Positions 21,749-30,770 of a stretch of DNA of 64,000 bases are shown piece after piece. Both the position numbers and the translations under genes were made by a program. Every line of letters starts with the position of its first letter. Positions within the stretch are counted from its first letter, which is position 1. The notes under the pieces are model-generated. The model had not been told where the DNA came from. It saw only the letters and a list, made by a program, of their open reading frames with translations, and made no database searches. The stretch spans positions 6,028,501-6,092,500 of the forward strand of contig NC_088934.1 of NCBI RefSeq assembly GCF_038396675.1, in the 5' to 3' direction. This DNA is from Hydra vulgaris (lineage: Eukaryota > Cnidaria > Hydrozoa > Anthoathecata > Hydridae).

Positions 21749-21974
21749 CTAAAGTGATGCAACTTTATGTAATGAAAAGAAAATGCTGTGTCATGTTGGT
21801 TAAATTTAGAAACTTTTAATACCGCTTTTATGAACAAGATTAAAGAGAATAAAATACTAAATAACTAAAGTGATGCAACTTTATGTAATGAAAAGAAAAT
21901 GCTGTGTCAAGTTGGTTAAATTTAGAAACTTTTAATACCGCTTTTATGAACAAGATTAAAGAGATTAAAATACT
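21749..21974. repeat. 116-bp tandem repeat, two copies
   Basis: Units begin at 21749 and 21865 (ctaaagtgatgcaacttt) and match at nearly every base for about 110 nt. They lie between a minus-strand gene block to the left and a plus-strand block to the right. Position suggests a control or replication element; that is inference. Confidence 0.85.
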
Positions 21975-22287
21975 GAGCGTGTGAGAACGAGTGAGCGCAC
22001 GAGTGTGTGAGTAAGCAGGCTAAGGACTAAGGCAGGATTAAGTAAGTTAAGTAAGGACTAAGTAAGTAAGTAAGTAAGAATAAAATACGGCCGTATAAAA
22101 AATAAAGACAGTAAGAAAAAACATAAGTAAGTAGGCCTACTAAGACAAAGTAAAGACAGAATAAGTAAGGTTGTGTCAGGGTGACACTATGTTTTTTCTC
22201 TTGTAAAAAAAAAGATATAAATAAATACAAGTCAAAAAAAAAATACAAGTCAAAAAAAAGTTAAAGTCAAAAAAAAGTCAAAAAAAA
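21975..22287. repeat. Simple-sequence region (GTAAG and GTCAAAAAAA repeats)
   Basis: Contains gtgagcgcacgagtgtgtgag-type text, several gtaagtaagtaag runs and then three gtcaaaaaaaa units before ATG at 22288. No coding frame is supported. It forms the rest of the divergent spacer. Confidence 0.7.
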
Positions 22288-22726
22288 ATGTTAGAGTCAA
22301 AAATGGCTGCAGATAATATTGATTTTTCCCGTATGATTGTAAGACGGAATTTATTTTCAGCACCTTCAAAGTCAAAGCAATTTAAGACCCAAATATACAT
22401 CTAAATTACCCAAATATACAGTAGATGGAAAATGGCCTTTTCATAGGGATGCTTTTTTTGAATTTTTTGATAGGACCTCCTTTGATGAAAACGAGTTAAC
22501 CGATCCCAATAATACAGAACTAAGAGCTCTAAGACGAAAAAGAGTTAAGAAAAATTTAAAAAAAATAAAGCGTCAATATTGTAGAAAAGCACTGATGTGT
22601 TATCGAAAAACGAAAAGCAAGTATATAAATAATAAACAAAATTGCGAAATGAATCGAGTAGGAAAGCCGATATATCGTTTTGTTTTAACAAAAGTGGATC
22701 GCGATAAACACAGAAATATTTATTAA
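22288..22726 (+). pseudogene. Basic protein, frameshifted
   Basis: Starts MLESKMAADNIDFS and is open to about 22390. It then continues in another frame with YTVDGKWPFHRDAFFEF and a strongly basic C-terminal third (RRKRVKKNLKKIKRQY), ending at 22726. One indel near 22380 explains the break. Its stop lies 3 nt before the next ATG. A DNA-binding virion protein is plausible from charge alone. Confidence 0.5.
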
Positions 22727-22729
22727 AAA

Positions 22730-22933
22730 ATGAGTCATAGAAGACATAGAGGTCATAAAAATGCTAAAAGATATATTTTTGTTCATAAAAAATCGAGAGC
22801 TCATCCTAGACCTTATCATTCTTTAATCGGTAAAGGACGAAAACGTATACTTAGAAAACGCGGTAAAGGTATCCTTGGTAACCTATTAGGAAATATACCC
22901 GTACTTGGTGGTGTATTTAAAACTATATTTTAA
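22730..22933 (+). CDS. Basic core-peptide-like virion protein
   Basis: 67 codons. The first 45 residues are dense in Arg, Lys and His (MSHRRHRGHKNAKRY, then KGRKRILRKRGKG); the last 20 are a Gly-rich amphipathic helix (ILGNLLGNIPVLGGVFKTIF). This basic-then-hydrophobic design resembles adenovirus pX-like core peptides and small Polinton virion proteins. It follows the previous gene by 3 nt. DNA condensation or membrane action is inferred. Confidence 0.6.
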   Translation: MSHRRHRGHKNAKRYIFVHKKSRAHPRPYHSLIGKGRKRILRKRGKGILGNLLGNIPVLGGVFKTIF

Positions 22934-22982
22934 TCGGATTAAAAAAATATGTATAAAAAGGCTCAACTCGTTTACTAACAAA

Positions 22983-23445
22983 ATGAATTCAAAAGTATGC
23001 AAACATGCGAGAGAAAAACTCATATAAAAAAGTATTGCAACAAATGTTTTGTACAAAAATTTCGTTGTTATGTTGAAGAAAATTTAAAAGAATATCTATG
23101 GTTAATAAAAGACATGGAAAAGCAAAATCAAAAGCTCAAAAATTTAAGAACGGATACGAGCGCGTTTGGCGATTATATCCTTACTTATGAATACGAAAAC
23201 GGTGTTGTGGAAATTATCAGTGGCGATAAAGAAAATGGACACTTAAAAATATCTACTTTTTGGGGGGGGGGTTTATACTAGATTTAGATATTGTTAATAA
23301 ATTATATTGTTTATCGCATATAAATGATGTTGTTTTTTTTGTAGGTAATAAAATACCAAAAACATATAGATTAATAAAATATTTAATAGTGTTTTTTCTG
23401 TTTTTTTTTAAAAAAAGTACTATAAATTTGGTTTTTTTTTTTTAA
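22983..23445 (+). pseudogene. Small protein, frameshifted at start and in a G-run
   Basis: ATG 22983 follows a TATA-like tataaaaaggctc (22950-22962). The frame shifts after a few codons into 22997-23281 (CNKCFVQKF, helical middle, YILTYEYENGVVEII). Then a run of nine G at about 23262 leads to a second frame (23260-23445, GGGFILDLDIVNKL). Homopolymer slippage or sequence error is likely. The YENGVVEIISGD strand pair recalls the two following genes. Confidence 0.45.
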
Positions 23446-23507
23446 ATAGAAAATTTCATTTGAAGAAAAAAAAATCATTTGAAATAAACAAAAAAAATAG
23501 AGTTTAA

Positions 23508-23795
23508 ACTTGTTTAAACGAATTTTATAAAACGAATAATAAATTAGAAACTTCTTCCTTTACAACGGATGATAGTTTAAAAAAAGTCCAGGGTAATTTT
23601 AAATTATTTTTTCGTTTGGATGGAAGTAAACAAATCAAAGTAACTCGTGTTAATAATAAAGCCCATATTGTTTTTATTTATGGTGAAAACAAACACGAAT
23701 TTGAAATGGGTTATGAAGACTTTGTTGATGTTATTAAAGAGTCATTTAACGTCTGGCTACTCGAAGAAGTAGACATAAAAAATGAAGCATTTTAA
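23508..23795 (+). pseudogene. Paralogue of the next gene, start codon missing
   Basis: Open from 23508 without ATG. Contains FRLDGSKQIKVTRVNNKAHI, then IYGENKHEFEMGYEDFVDVI and WLLEE. The same order occurs in 23782-24142 (HRLKWGTIIKVTRSNDELII, then WLLSE), so the two are tandem duplicates. Its stop overlaps the next ATG. No known family recognised. Confidence 0.5.
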
Positions 23796-24142
23796 AGATT
23801 ATCTAGAGTTGTGTTATCCGTTTCCCGAAATTACAAGATTTTTATTTTTCACTATTTAAAACAAATAGTAAAGCAAAGGGTGATTTTTTATTGATACATC
23901 GTTTAAAATGGGGAACAATTATTAAAGTAACACGTTCCAATGATGAACTCATTATTGTGTTTATATATGAAGAAAGACACGAACATACTTTTGAAATTCC
24001 TTTGAAACATTTTTTATCGTATGTTTGCCGTTGTCAACAAAAATGGCTTTTAAGCGAAAAAGACAAAATTTTAGATCAAAGACACGTAAAAGTAATAGAA
24101 AAAGGATACGTAGAAGAGGAAGAGGATTGGCTGATTTTATAA
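23782..24142 (+). pseudogene. Tandem paralogue, frameshifted near its start
   Basis: ATG 23782 gives MKHFKDYLELCYPFPEI, then the frame shifts near 23840 into the open stretch 23891-24142 with KVTRSNDELIIVFIYEERHE and WLLSEKDK, ending in an acidic tail. A basic virion gene (from 24043) begins inside it in another frame. The function of this family is unknown. Confidence 0.5.
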
Positions 24143-24300
24143 CTCCTAAAAATGTAAAAAACGCATTGCAAGTGGGTTCGCTGTTATACGGTATAAAAAA
24201 AGCGTAGAAAGGCAAAAAAACAAAAACGGCTCCTGTTCCTGTTGTTACAAAACCTGCCAACCCTTATATGCCTCCGGATAAAGTGTTTGAAGTATATTAA
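24043..24300 (+). pseudogene. Basic core-peptide-like protein with internal TAG
   Basis: From ATG 24043: MAFKRKRQNFRSKTRKSNR, an Arg/Gly stretch, then LADFITPKNVKNALQVGSLL as an amphipathic helix. A TAG at 24205-24207 ends the main frame after 54 codons, yet the frame stays open with lysine- and proline-rich text (PVPVVTKPANPYMPPDK) to TAA at 24300, so the TAG is probably a mutation. It overlaps the preceding gene out of frame by about 100 nt. Confidence 0.55.
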
Positions 24301-24429
24301 AAAAACAGTTGTAAAAAAATATTATATTAATTCATTTAATGAATATATATGTACAAATAACAAATTGTTTTGTTTTTCTTCTTCTTTTTTCTTTTTGTAT
24401 CGTTGATAGTCAATGTTTTTTTTCCTTTA

Positions 24430-25760
24430 GGGGTCGTCCATAAAGTACGTACGCCAAAAATTTTGAAATTTGACCCCCCTCCCCCCTGTTGCCATGCGTA
24501 CTTTTATGTCCCCACCCCCCTTAAAAGTACGTACGTTTCTCAAAACCCCCCCCCCCCCCCACATAGCCCCCCCATCCCTCCTTTTTTTTTTTTTCTTAAT
24601 TAAAAAGTTTAATTAAAAAAAAAAAGACGGAGGGTACCTTAGATACTTTATACTATCTCAAAGCTTATTGCTTACGCATTTTAAAAACGTCTTCAAGTAT
24701 AAATGCAAATAATAATTTAAATAAATTTAAAATTTACTAATGTATGTGTGTATTTGGGCGAAAGGTTTATGCGGCGGCAATAGTCAACGGAGATCCAGGT
24801 TCGATTCTCGGTGAAATCTAGGAAAATATTTTTTGTTTTTTTAACGAATCAAATGTAAATAAACTATACTTAAGGTGGACGTTTTTTTCAGGCACCCCTC
24901 TTTAGTAAGTAAAAAACGAGTCTAAGGTGAGATCAGTAATATTGAAAACAAAGGGTAAAACCCAGTGGGAGGGAGCAACAGCAAATTTTGTGCCCTTTTG
25001 CTATTTTAAGAAGCTTTTTATTTTAGCAAAACCTAGCGGTCTTTGAGACGCGATTGACACGTTTTTTTTGGGGTGACTCCGTCCCATCAACCACGGCCCT
25101 CAGGTCTTACTCAGGGCCAGTATATAAGGGCGGGCATGTGTGCATGGGCCCCCTCAGGATTTTCTGATGTTTTGATTTTTGATGATAGAACACTTTCACA
25201 CAACGTGCAAACTTAAGTTTGTTAATATGCCAAATGAGGTGGCCTTGCAAAAAATTTGGATGGCGGAGGCCATCCAAATTTTTTTCCAAATCTAAAAGTT
25301 ATAACCATGCAAAATTTATACCCCTCTCATTTTGGGGGTAGGGAGGGTAAGCGTTTTAAGGCTTTTTGTTCACAGGCCTCCGCCATCCCGATATTTTGCA
25401 AGGTCTCCTCATTTGGCATAGGTATAAACAAACTTAAGTTATGAGTTTGCACGATGTGTGAAAGTGTCCTATCTGGAACATCAAAAAATTCTGAGGGCGC
25501 CCATACATGTGTGTGCATAAAGGAAAAATATACCCTCTACTTCATATACCATACATCTTTTTATGTTGGCAAACTAGAATCTTTAGTCAGAATGTAACTT
25601 TTCTATTGATTAGCTGGTTAATTGTGATAAATTAGAAAGTCGAAGTACGTACTTTTAAATTGAACCCCCCCCCCCCCCCCCTCCAATACGCTTTCGTACG
25701 CTTTTTGAAGACCCCCCCCCCTCTCCCCCCTATGAGCGTACGTACTTTTTGGACGACCCC
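24430..25760. mobile_element. PIF/Harbinger-like non-autonomous element
   Basis: Inverted termini GGGGTCGTCCATAAAGTACG (24430) and a near complement ending at 25760. A TTA triplet flanks both ends (24427-24429 and 25761-25763), the 3-bp target duplication of PIF/Harbinger elements. No transposase is encoded. It has long C- and G-runs near the ends and a large internal palindrome. It separates the viral blocks to either side and truncated a minus-strand gene at its right edge. Confidence 0.8.
25128..25518. repeat. Large imperfect palindrome inside the Harbinger-like element
   Basis: Left arm about 25128-25275 and right arm about 25370-25518 pair over most of their length: tgtgcatgggc with gcccatacatg, tcacacaacgtgcaaactta with a matching complement, and ggcggaggccat with atggcggaggc-type text. 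It is probably a second inverted-repeat element nested in the first. Confidence 0.7.
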
Positions 25761-25866
25761 TTACAAGACAAGCAACACGTCTTCTGAAGATGTATTTTGC
25801 CCGCTCTTTTAGTAATGGTGTTAAATATCCATACTTCTTTATTTAATAAGTGAATCGTGCAATTTT

Positions 25867-25986
25867 TTAATAAAGTGTCATTTTTTTTTCTCTTAACACG
25901 AGGAAATAGAGTTCACCATAACCATTACACGTAGCGCATTTTTCTTCGACAATTTCTTCTAGAAATGTGTGTGCTGTTCTCTTCAT
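25867..25986 (-). pseudogene. Truncated small protein with CxxCxGxG motif
   Basis: 39 codons from ATG 25986: MKRTAHTFLEEIVEEKCATC, then NGYGELYF. The CATCNGYG string is a DnaJ-type CxxCxGxG half-site. Beyond the stop, other frames keep coding-like text up to the Harbinger terminus at 25760, so insertion and indels removed the C-terminus. Confidence 0.4.
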
Positions 25987-26087
25987 GATTCTGTTTATAT
26001 TAAATTCAGAGCAATCTGCCTTTTTGTTTCTTTTTTAGTCATGACATCATCAATAGGTACATCTAAAAATTGATTGGCAGTCTTTAA

Positions 26088-27158
26088 TCATGTATAATTG
26101 TTTGCATAAATTCTATCCATTTCATTTTGAATCATGTAATAAATATTTTCCTCGTTCATCACAGATGGAATGGCTTGACGATCCAATAGGGATAACTTAT
26201 CCCACGTAGCTTCATAATTTTTTCTTAAGAATCCTGCATCTTTTAAAAATCTTTTAAGAGCATTTTGAGCCAATATTTGTTTTTCATAAATATCATAATG
26301 CAAAGGAATTTGTTTTGTTTTCATAGGCAATAGATCACGTTCCAGATTTTCCTGTTTTTTCATATAAAAATGCAACTGCATGTCTTTTTCAAACAGTTGT
26401 TTAGCAGTGTTATCAAGGTGTGGAAAGAGTTCGTGTTTAATAAATTGAAAAAATAAATAAAGATTTATCTGAACTAGTGAAGAGGCATGAAGCGTTGTTA
26501 CTTCATAAAAATAATGGTTTAACAGTCTGCACAACGAAGGTAAATATATTTGATCTGTATATAATACATTTTCGCTGCGAAAGACTAGAGCTACAAAATA
26601 AGCGGCAAATGCACCACATAAACTACTATCATTCCATTGAAAAGGAAATTTATTGTATGAAAAAAATACATTTTGATTGCCAGTGATTTTGCTATATTTT
26701 AAAATAAATTTGGTAAACCAATAAAATTCACGATTTTCTGCTGTCCATTCTGTAGGAAAATGATTGGATTGACGTATATAAGAATTAATTTCAATTTCGT
26801 TGTAGTTAATGTTAATAGTGTTGATTTGTATATTGCTATTGACTTCTTCTACTGCTTCAAACAAATATTTATTAAATCTTAAATGTTTTGGAATTTGTTG
26901 CAATACACTTTCTTCACCTAAACTATCAAAACAAAAAAAATGACCCTTGTCTATTTTCATCAACACTTTCCAATGTTGACCTGCTTCTTTTGTAGTTTCA
27001 TTGTTGTAAATGATAAAGGAGCCATTTTTTTTCATTTGTTGAATAATATGAATATGTGTTTTTGTTTGACTTAGTTCATCAAAAGCATAAAATCCTCTAA
27101 AATAATTTTTAAATTCTGAATTTTTAAAAAAACGAGACAAAGATTCATCAGTAGCCAT
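26088..27158 (-). CDS. Adenain-like (Ulp1/C5-type) virion maturation protease
   Basis: 356 codons, uninterrupted. Catalytic elements appear in the C5/C48 order: His62 in AGQHWKVLM, Asp78 in FFCFDSLG, Gln174 and Cys181 in FPFQWNDSSLCGAFAAYF, matching the adenovirus protease oxyanion Gln and nucleophile Cys. A C-terminal extension of about 165 helical residues exceeds the ~200-residue adenain length. In Polintons and adenoviruses this enzyme cleaves virion precursors. Candidate substrates with matching sites lie at 55358-56126. Start fixed by the AG (27174-27175) and AATAAAAAAATG context. Confidence 0.8.
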   Translation of the reverse strand: MATDESLSRFFKNSEFKNYFRGFYAFDELSQTKTHIHIIQQMKKNGSFIIYNNETTKEAGQHWKVLMKIDKGHFFCFDSLGEESVLQQIPKHLRFNKYLFEAVEEVNSNIQINTININYNEIEINSYIRQSNHFPTEWTAENREFYWFTKFILKYSKITGNQNVFFSYNKFPFQWNDSSLCGAFAAYFVALVFRSENVLYTDQIYLPSLCRLLNHYFYEVTTLHASSLVQINLYLFFQFIKHELFPHLDNTAKQLFEKDMQLHFYMKKQENLERDLLPMKTKQIPLHYDIYEKQILAQNALKRFLKDAGFLRKNYEATWDKLSLLDRQAIPSVMNEENIYYMIQNEMDRIYANNYT

Positions 27159-27162
27159 TTTT

Positions 27163-27801
27163 TTATTCTTTTTCTAAATTAAAAAAACTCGCAATAAATA
27201 GTGTTACAATAGCGTGTAATATATTAACAAATAAAGTTTTTTTATCGCTGGTTCCTTCCTTTATAATTCCTTCAATGTTTCTTTTAACAGATTTCTTTTT
27301 TAAACCACCATCTAGTTTTTCTATCAAAGAAAAGACGGTAGGTATTACTTTTGAAGTAAACGTATCCACAAAACCGTCAGTTTGATCACCTTCTGTTAGA
27401 ACCATAGGTGGTTTGATATTTCTTTCTAGCAGCAAAAGAGTGAGCTTGGATTTATAGAGTTCTATTACATAATTATCACCATATGTTTCTTTCAAATTGT
27501 CAAAGTAGTTGAGATGAATAGGACAAAGTTGAGGATTTTCGAGTAAATTATTAAATTCACTGTTTTTAAAACATTTTGCAATACTGTAAGAATTTAATGT
27601 TATCCTCTTAGAATTGAGTACATTTTGTAAAAATTCAAATGAACTTTTATCTGTAAAATGTTCTTCTTCTACGTGATCAGATAAAGGTGAAGAATTTCCA
27701 GACTTGTGTTCATAATGTTTATATCTTTTAGATACTTCATCGAGCGCGCACACCGCGCAATTGTTGTGAATTTTTTTAATGATGCTATCAACGCGAATCA
27801 T
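27163..27801 (-). CDS. Unknown viral protein with C-terminal membrane segment
   Basis: 212 codons, intact, 4 nt upstream of the protease gene on the same strand. Has CAVCALDE near the N-terminus, charged helices in the middle and a hydrophobic end (LFVNILHAIVTLFIASFFNL) predicting a tail anchor. Only 114 nt separate its start from the plus-strand exonuclease. No family recognised. Confidence 0.55.
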   Translation of the reverse strand: MIRVDSIIKKIHNNCAVCALDEVSKRYKHYEHKSGNSSPLSDHVEEEHFTDKSSFEFLQNVLNSKRITLNSYSIAKCFKNSEFNNLLENPQLCPIHLNYFDNLKETYGDNYVIELYKSKLTLLLLERNIKPPMVLTEGDQTDGFVDTFTSKVIPTVFSLIEKLDGGLKKKSVKRNIEGIIKEGTSDKKTLFVNILHAIVTLFIASFFNLEKE

Positions 27802-27915
27802 TTTTTAATTAAAAAAATGTAAAAAAATATTTTAAAATTTGATTTTTTATACTTTTTTATTCATTTTATTAAAAGAATACGCTTCTTTTTTTAATAAAAA
27901 AGTATTTTTTTTTAG

Positions 27916-28674
27916 TTGTGGTTGTTAGATTTTGAATTTATTACCTATAAAGAGATTTACAAGTGGGGCAGAAACTGCATTAGAGAGTTATGTTTGAGAT
28001 CACTTGTCGATAAAAAGTTTTTTCACACGCAAGTTATACCATGTGAAAAGTTTGAAAATTTGGATGAAAAGGATAAAAAAGTATTTTCATACTGCTTAAA
28101 AAATATTCATGGACTAGAGTATTATCCGTCTTTCAAGTATACTGGTGAAATTATATTTTGCTGCTCCGTAGTGGATTACTTAAAGACTATATTTTCAAAA
28201 TTCGAATATAATGTCGTATTTTATAAAGGTGGAAACATGGAAAAAGATGTGTTGTCTACAATAAATGATCAAAAAATAGCTACATTTGATTTAAACAAAT
28301 TATTGTTTCCCAAATTATGTAAATTGCCTTGCTATTTTAACTTTGAAAGTTTGTGTTTAGAACATTATCAACATAACTATACGAAAAAACATACCCACGA
28401 ACATTGTCCTAAATATGAAACATTTATGTTTGCGCACTATTTAGAAGATTTTGCAAACGGATTTATAGAAAATATCGACGTGCAAGATTATACAGTATTA
28501 AATGTTGAAGAATACTCGAGTTTTATTAAATTTATAAAAGACAATGTCAAATGTGTTTATATATTAAGAAAAGAGACTTGCGAATGCTTTGACAATATAT
28601 TTCGTATTAATAAACTTGTATATCAACTTTTTGATATGGAAAAAAAAAAAAAAAAAAAATTTTCTTGTTTATAA
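27916..28674 (+). CDS. DEDD-type 3'-5' exonuclease-like protein
   Basis: Open for 252 codons but without ATG: the frame begins TTG TGG TTG immediately after a T-tract and AG (27914-27915), with TAG directly upstream in frame. LLDFEFIT at residues 3-10 gives the DxE of motif I, FYKGGNMEKDVL a middle motif, and HEHCPKYETFMFAHYLED the C-terminal His/Asp region. The pattern is that of DnaQ-like exonucleases. A start codon must come from an upstream exon or leader, or has been lost. The C-terminus ends in a long A-run (lysines) of doubtful length. Confidence 0.6.
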   Translation: MWLLDFEFITYKEIYKWGRNCIRELCLRSLVDKKFFHTQVIPCEKFENLDEKDKKVFSYCLKNIHGLEYYPSFKYTGEIIFCCSVVDYLKTIFSKFEYNVVFYKGGNMEKDVLSTINDQKIATFDLNKLLFPKLCKLPCYFNFESLCLEHYQHNYTKKHTHEHCPKYETFMFAHYLEDFANGFIENIDVQDYTVLNVEEYSSFIKFIKDNVKCVYILRKETCECFDNIFRINKLVYQLFDMEKKKKKKFSCL

Positions 28675-29076
28675 TCCATCTTCCGCAGTCACATAATATT
28701 TGGTGTAATGATCTTTTTTAACAATACTTTTTAACAATACTATTTTCTCGTTTTCATAATTATAAACATCGTCCTCTTTTCTGTATAAAATCTTTGAAAT
28801 GTTAAAATTTCTTTTAAAGAAAAAAAACCATTGAGCTGTGGGAAACATTTCTATTAAACTTTTTTCGTGAAAATTGCAACGTTCAAAGGCTTTGTAAATG
28901 TACACTTTATCTCCTTCTTGATGTACTTTTTTTTGTATAAAATATTCATAAATAGGAACTGGTGTGTATAGGGTGTAATAGCCATTATGAAAAACTTTAT
29001 CGTCAAACGAAAAGCAAGGCGGTTGGTCCATGCAAGCTGGATAAACGTAATTTAATAGTTTACAATTTTTCTTCAA
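28669..29076 (-). CDS. Unknown viral protein, tail-to-tail with the exonuclease
   Basis: 135 codons. Features: CMDQPPCFSFDDKVFHNGYY, a VPIYEYF segment and many aromatic residues; a compact globular fold seems likely. Its stop region overlaps the end of the plus-strand exonuclease by 6 nt. No family recognised. Confidence 0.5.
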   Translation of the reverse strand: MKKNCKLLNYVYPACMDQPPCFSFDDKVFHNGYYTLYTPVPIYEYFIQKKVHQEGDKVYIYKAFERCNFHEKSLIEMFPTAQWFFFFKRNFNISKILYRKEDDVYNYENEKIVLLKSIVKKDHYTKYYVTAEDGL

Positions 29077-29132
29077 GTTATCATACTCCTATTTGTTAGA
29101 TAGATAAGGAAACAAAAAATAATACTTTAAAG

Positions 29133-29654
29133 TCAGTTTAAGTTTGCTTTTCCATGAAGTGCATTTTTTTCCATGTTTTTTGATTTGAAGTAAAGTTTAT
29201 ATACTTTAACAAAGTCTTCTAGTTGTTTTTTTAATTCTTCGTGTTGTTTTTCTACTGTTGTTTTGGTTACATTTAAAAAATCATCGTTTATCATGCGACA
29301 TACTTCTAGCATGCTCGTTCTCCACGATGGTGATTGTTCTGCAAAATTCATATAACGACGTGAAGGTTTTTCAAACAAATGAAGCTTATTTTCATAGTCT
29401 TTAGCTATAAAGATATAATACAAATCCTTGTATTTTTCTTCTTCCAAGTTCAATTCCAAGTTAAAATTTTTTAAATACGTAAAGATAATGTCTTGCCATT
29501 CTTCATACGTGTTATTTAAATGGTGAAATTCAAACAACATAAGATGTAATTCATTATCTGGATAAAAAAGTTGAACAGCTTTGATGAGACTTTCGTCGAG
29601 TTGTTTGCTAGTCATTTTCTCTTTCAAAAATGAACTAGCATTTATTTTTTTCAC
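29133..29654 (-). CDS. Unknown helical viral protein
   Basis: 173 codons from 29654, or from ATG 29612 (MTSKQLDESL). Helix-rich, with a C-terminal coiled-coil-like stretch (VEKQHEELKKQLEDFVKVY). A TATA-like ctatataaaggg stands just upstream on the minus strand near 29660, so this gene probably has its own promoter. No family recognised. Confidence 0.5.
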   Translation of the reverse strand: MKKINASSFLKEKMTSKQLDESLIKAVQLFYPDNELHLMLFEFHHLNNTYEEWQDIIFTYLKNFNLELNLEEEKYKDLYYIFIAKDYENKLHLFEKPSRRYMNFAEQSPSWRTSMLEVCRMINDDFLNVTKTTVEKQHEELKKQLEDFVKVYKLYFKSKNMEKNALHGKANLN

Positions 29655-29761
29655 CCTTTATATAGGAAATAGAGATCAGAAAAAAACAAGTATTTTTAAT
29701 ATTAAAACAGGTTTTTTAATTCAAAAATTACAAAAATTTTCTTAAAAACTACAAAAAAATA

Positions 29762-30466
29762 TTATTCTTCGTCTTCTTCTAATACTTCTGGTACTTCTGG
29801 TTCGACTTTAGTTTTTTTTGTTTCGATTTCAGCAAGCTCGACACAAGCTCTCTTCAAATTTTGATTCAAATTTCGAGAAACACCATTTTTAATTAACGAA
29901 TTGTGAAAAGACGGTTCTATAGCCATCAGTCTTGCGTATTCTGTAGCATGAATTTCGTCTTCTTCTTTTGCTAATCGTATATCAAAATTGTTAAACTCAA
30001 TGGTTTTTATTATGCGAGTTTTAGGGTAAGCCACTGTCATATAGGCTTTGTTTTTAGCTTCTTGCATACTCACTATTAAAGTTTGCAATACTTTTTTGGT
30101 CATTTTGTTATGATTAAATATAAAAACAACATTATTAGTTACTTCGCCTTTGGACAATTTAAATGTGTTGTCGTCTTTTGTTAATTTTAGCTCTGATCTA
30201 AACAAATAATTTGCTTTGTTGAGATCACACATTTCTCTATATCTCCATGGTAATAAGATTTCACAGCCCTCATTTTTTGGTTTGTAAATCAATTCTTTTT
30301 TGTAATAATTAAATTGTGCCAACGGTTTGAGAGGGACACTAGAATATTGTTTCTCTTTCACATTTTTTTCTTCTTTAAATTCAATTAACCACAAAGTAGC
30401 AGCTGCTAAATCTGCAAATTTAACATAGGTGTTATCGTTGCAGTAAACAATTTCAAACTCTGCCAT
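29762..30466 (-). CDS. Unknown protein with acidic tail, candidate DNA-binding protein
   Basis: 234 codons. Mixed alpha/beta sequence with basic patches (KKELIYKPKNEG, then KKVLQTLIVSM) ends in a strongly acidic tail (VEPEVPEVLEEDEE). Acidic tails are common in single-stranded DNA-binding proteins of replication systems, and the gene is divergent to the dUTPase from a shared spacer; that function remains a guess. Its promoter has a TATAAAAAGAG-type box. Confidence 0.5.
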   Translation of the reverse strand: MAEFEIVYCNDNTYVKFADLAAATLWLIEFKEEKNVKEKQYSSVPLKPLAQFNYYKKELIYKPKNEGCEILLPWRYREMCDLNKANYLFRSELKLTKDDNTFKLSKGEVTNNVVFIFNHNKMTKKVLQTLIVSMQEAKNKAYMTVAYPKTRIIKTIEFNNFDIRLAKEEDEIHATEYARLMAIEPSFHNSLIKNGVSRNLNQNLKRACVELAEIETKKTKVEPEVPEVLEEDEE

Positions 30467-30770
30467 TTTTTTGTTGTTCGTTGTGTTGTGAATGAACTTT
30501 TAAATGAAAATGAACTCTTTTTATACTATTTGAGTTGAAAAGAGAGATTAAAAAAAAACAATTACTAAACAAGTCTTTTAAAAAAAATGTTAATCCTTAA
30601 TCAAGAGTCTAAAGTTCAATGTGGTGTGATGTACTTTAAACTTTGTACTTTATACTTTTAATTCTGTTTTAATGATAGAGATAATGTTGTTATGACTACT
30701 ATTTTATATAAAAAGAGTGAAAAAAAACTTGTTCAAATCATCTTCTTGACAAGACAGCGAGATAGATAAA
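30467..30770. promoter_or_regulatory. Divergent promoter region with paired TATA boxes
   Basis: On the plus strand TATATAAAAAGAGTGA lies at about 30703-30718, 53-68 nt before the dUTPase ATG. On the minus strand AGTATAAAAAGAGTTC lies at about 30510-30525, some 45-60 nt before the start of the leftward gene. The two share TATAAAAAGAGT. Similar boxes occur before 22983 and 29654. Confidence 0.6.

Noticed and set aside
22027..22248. Minus-strand hydrophobic frame
   Set aside because: It arises from GTAAG and AAAAAGTC simple repeats read in reverse.
22280..22395. Possible ~20-nt intron (GTAAGA...TTTTCAG) repairing the 22288 gene
   Set aside because: Far shorter than the 70-77 nt introns seen elsewhere and it does not restore the frame convincingly; an indel is simpler.
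24370..24603. Open frame across the T-run and C-rich terminus
   Set aside because: It spans the junction of viral DNA and the Harbinger-like terminus and is low complexity.
24745..24830. tRNA-like text (ggttcgattc, a B-box) suggesting a tRNA or SINE
   Set aside because: No acceptor stem or anticodon arm can be folded and the T-stem pairs poorly. It may be an old SINE head, but is too weak to call.
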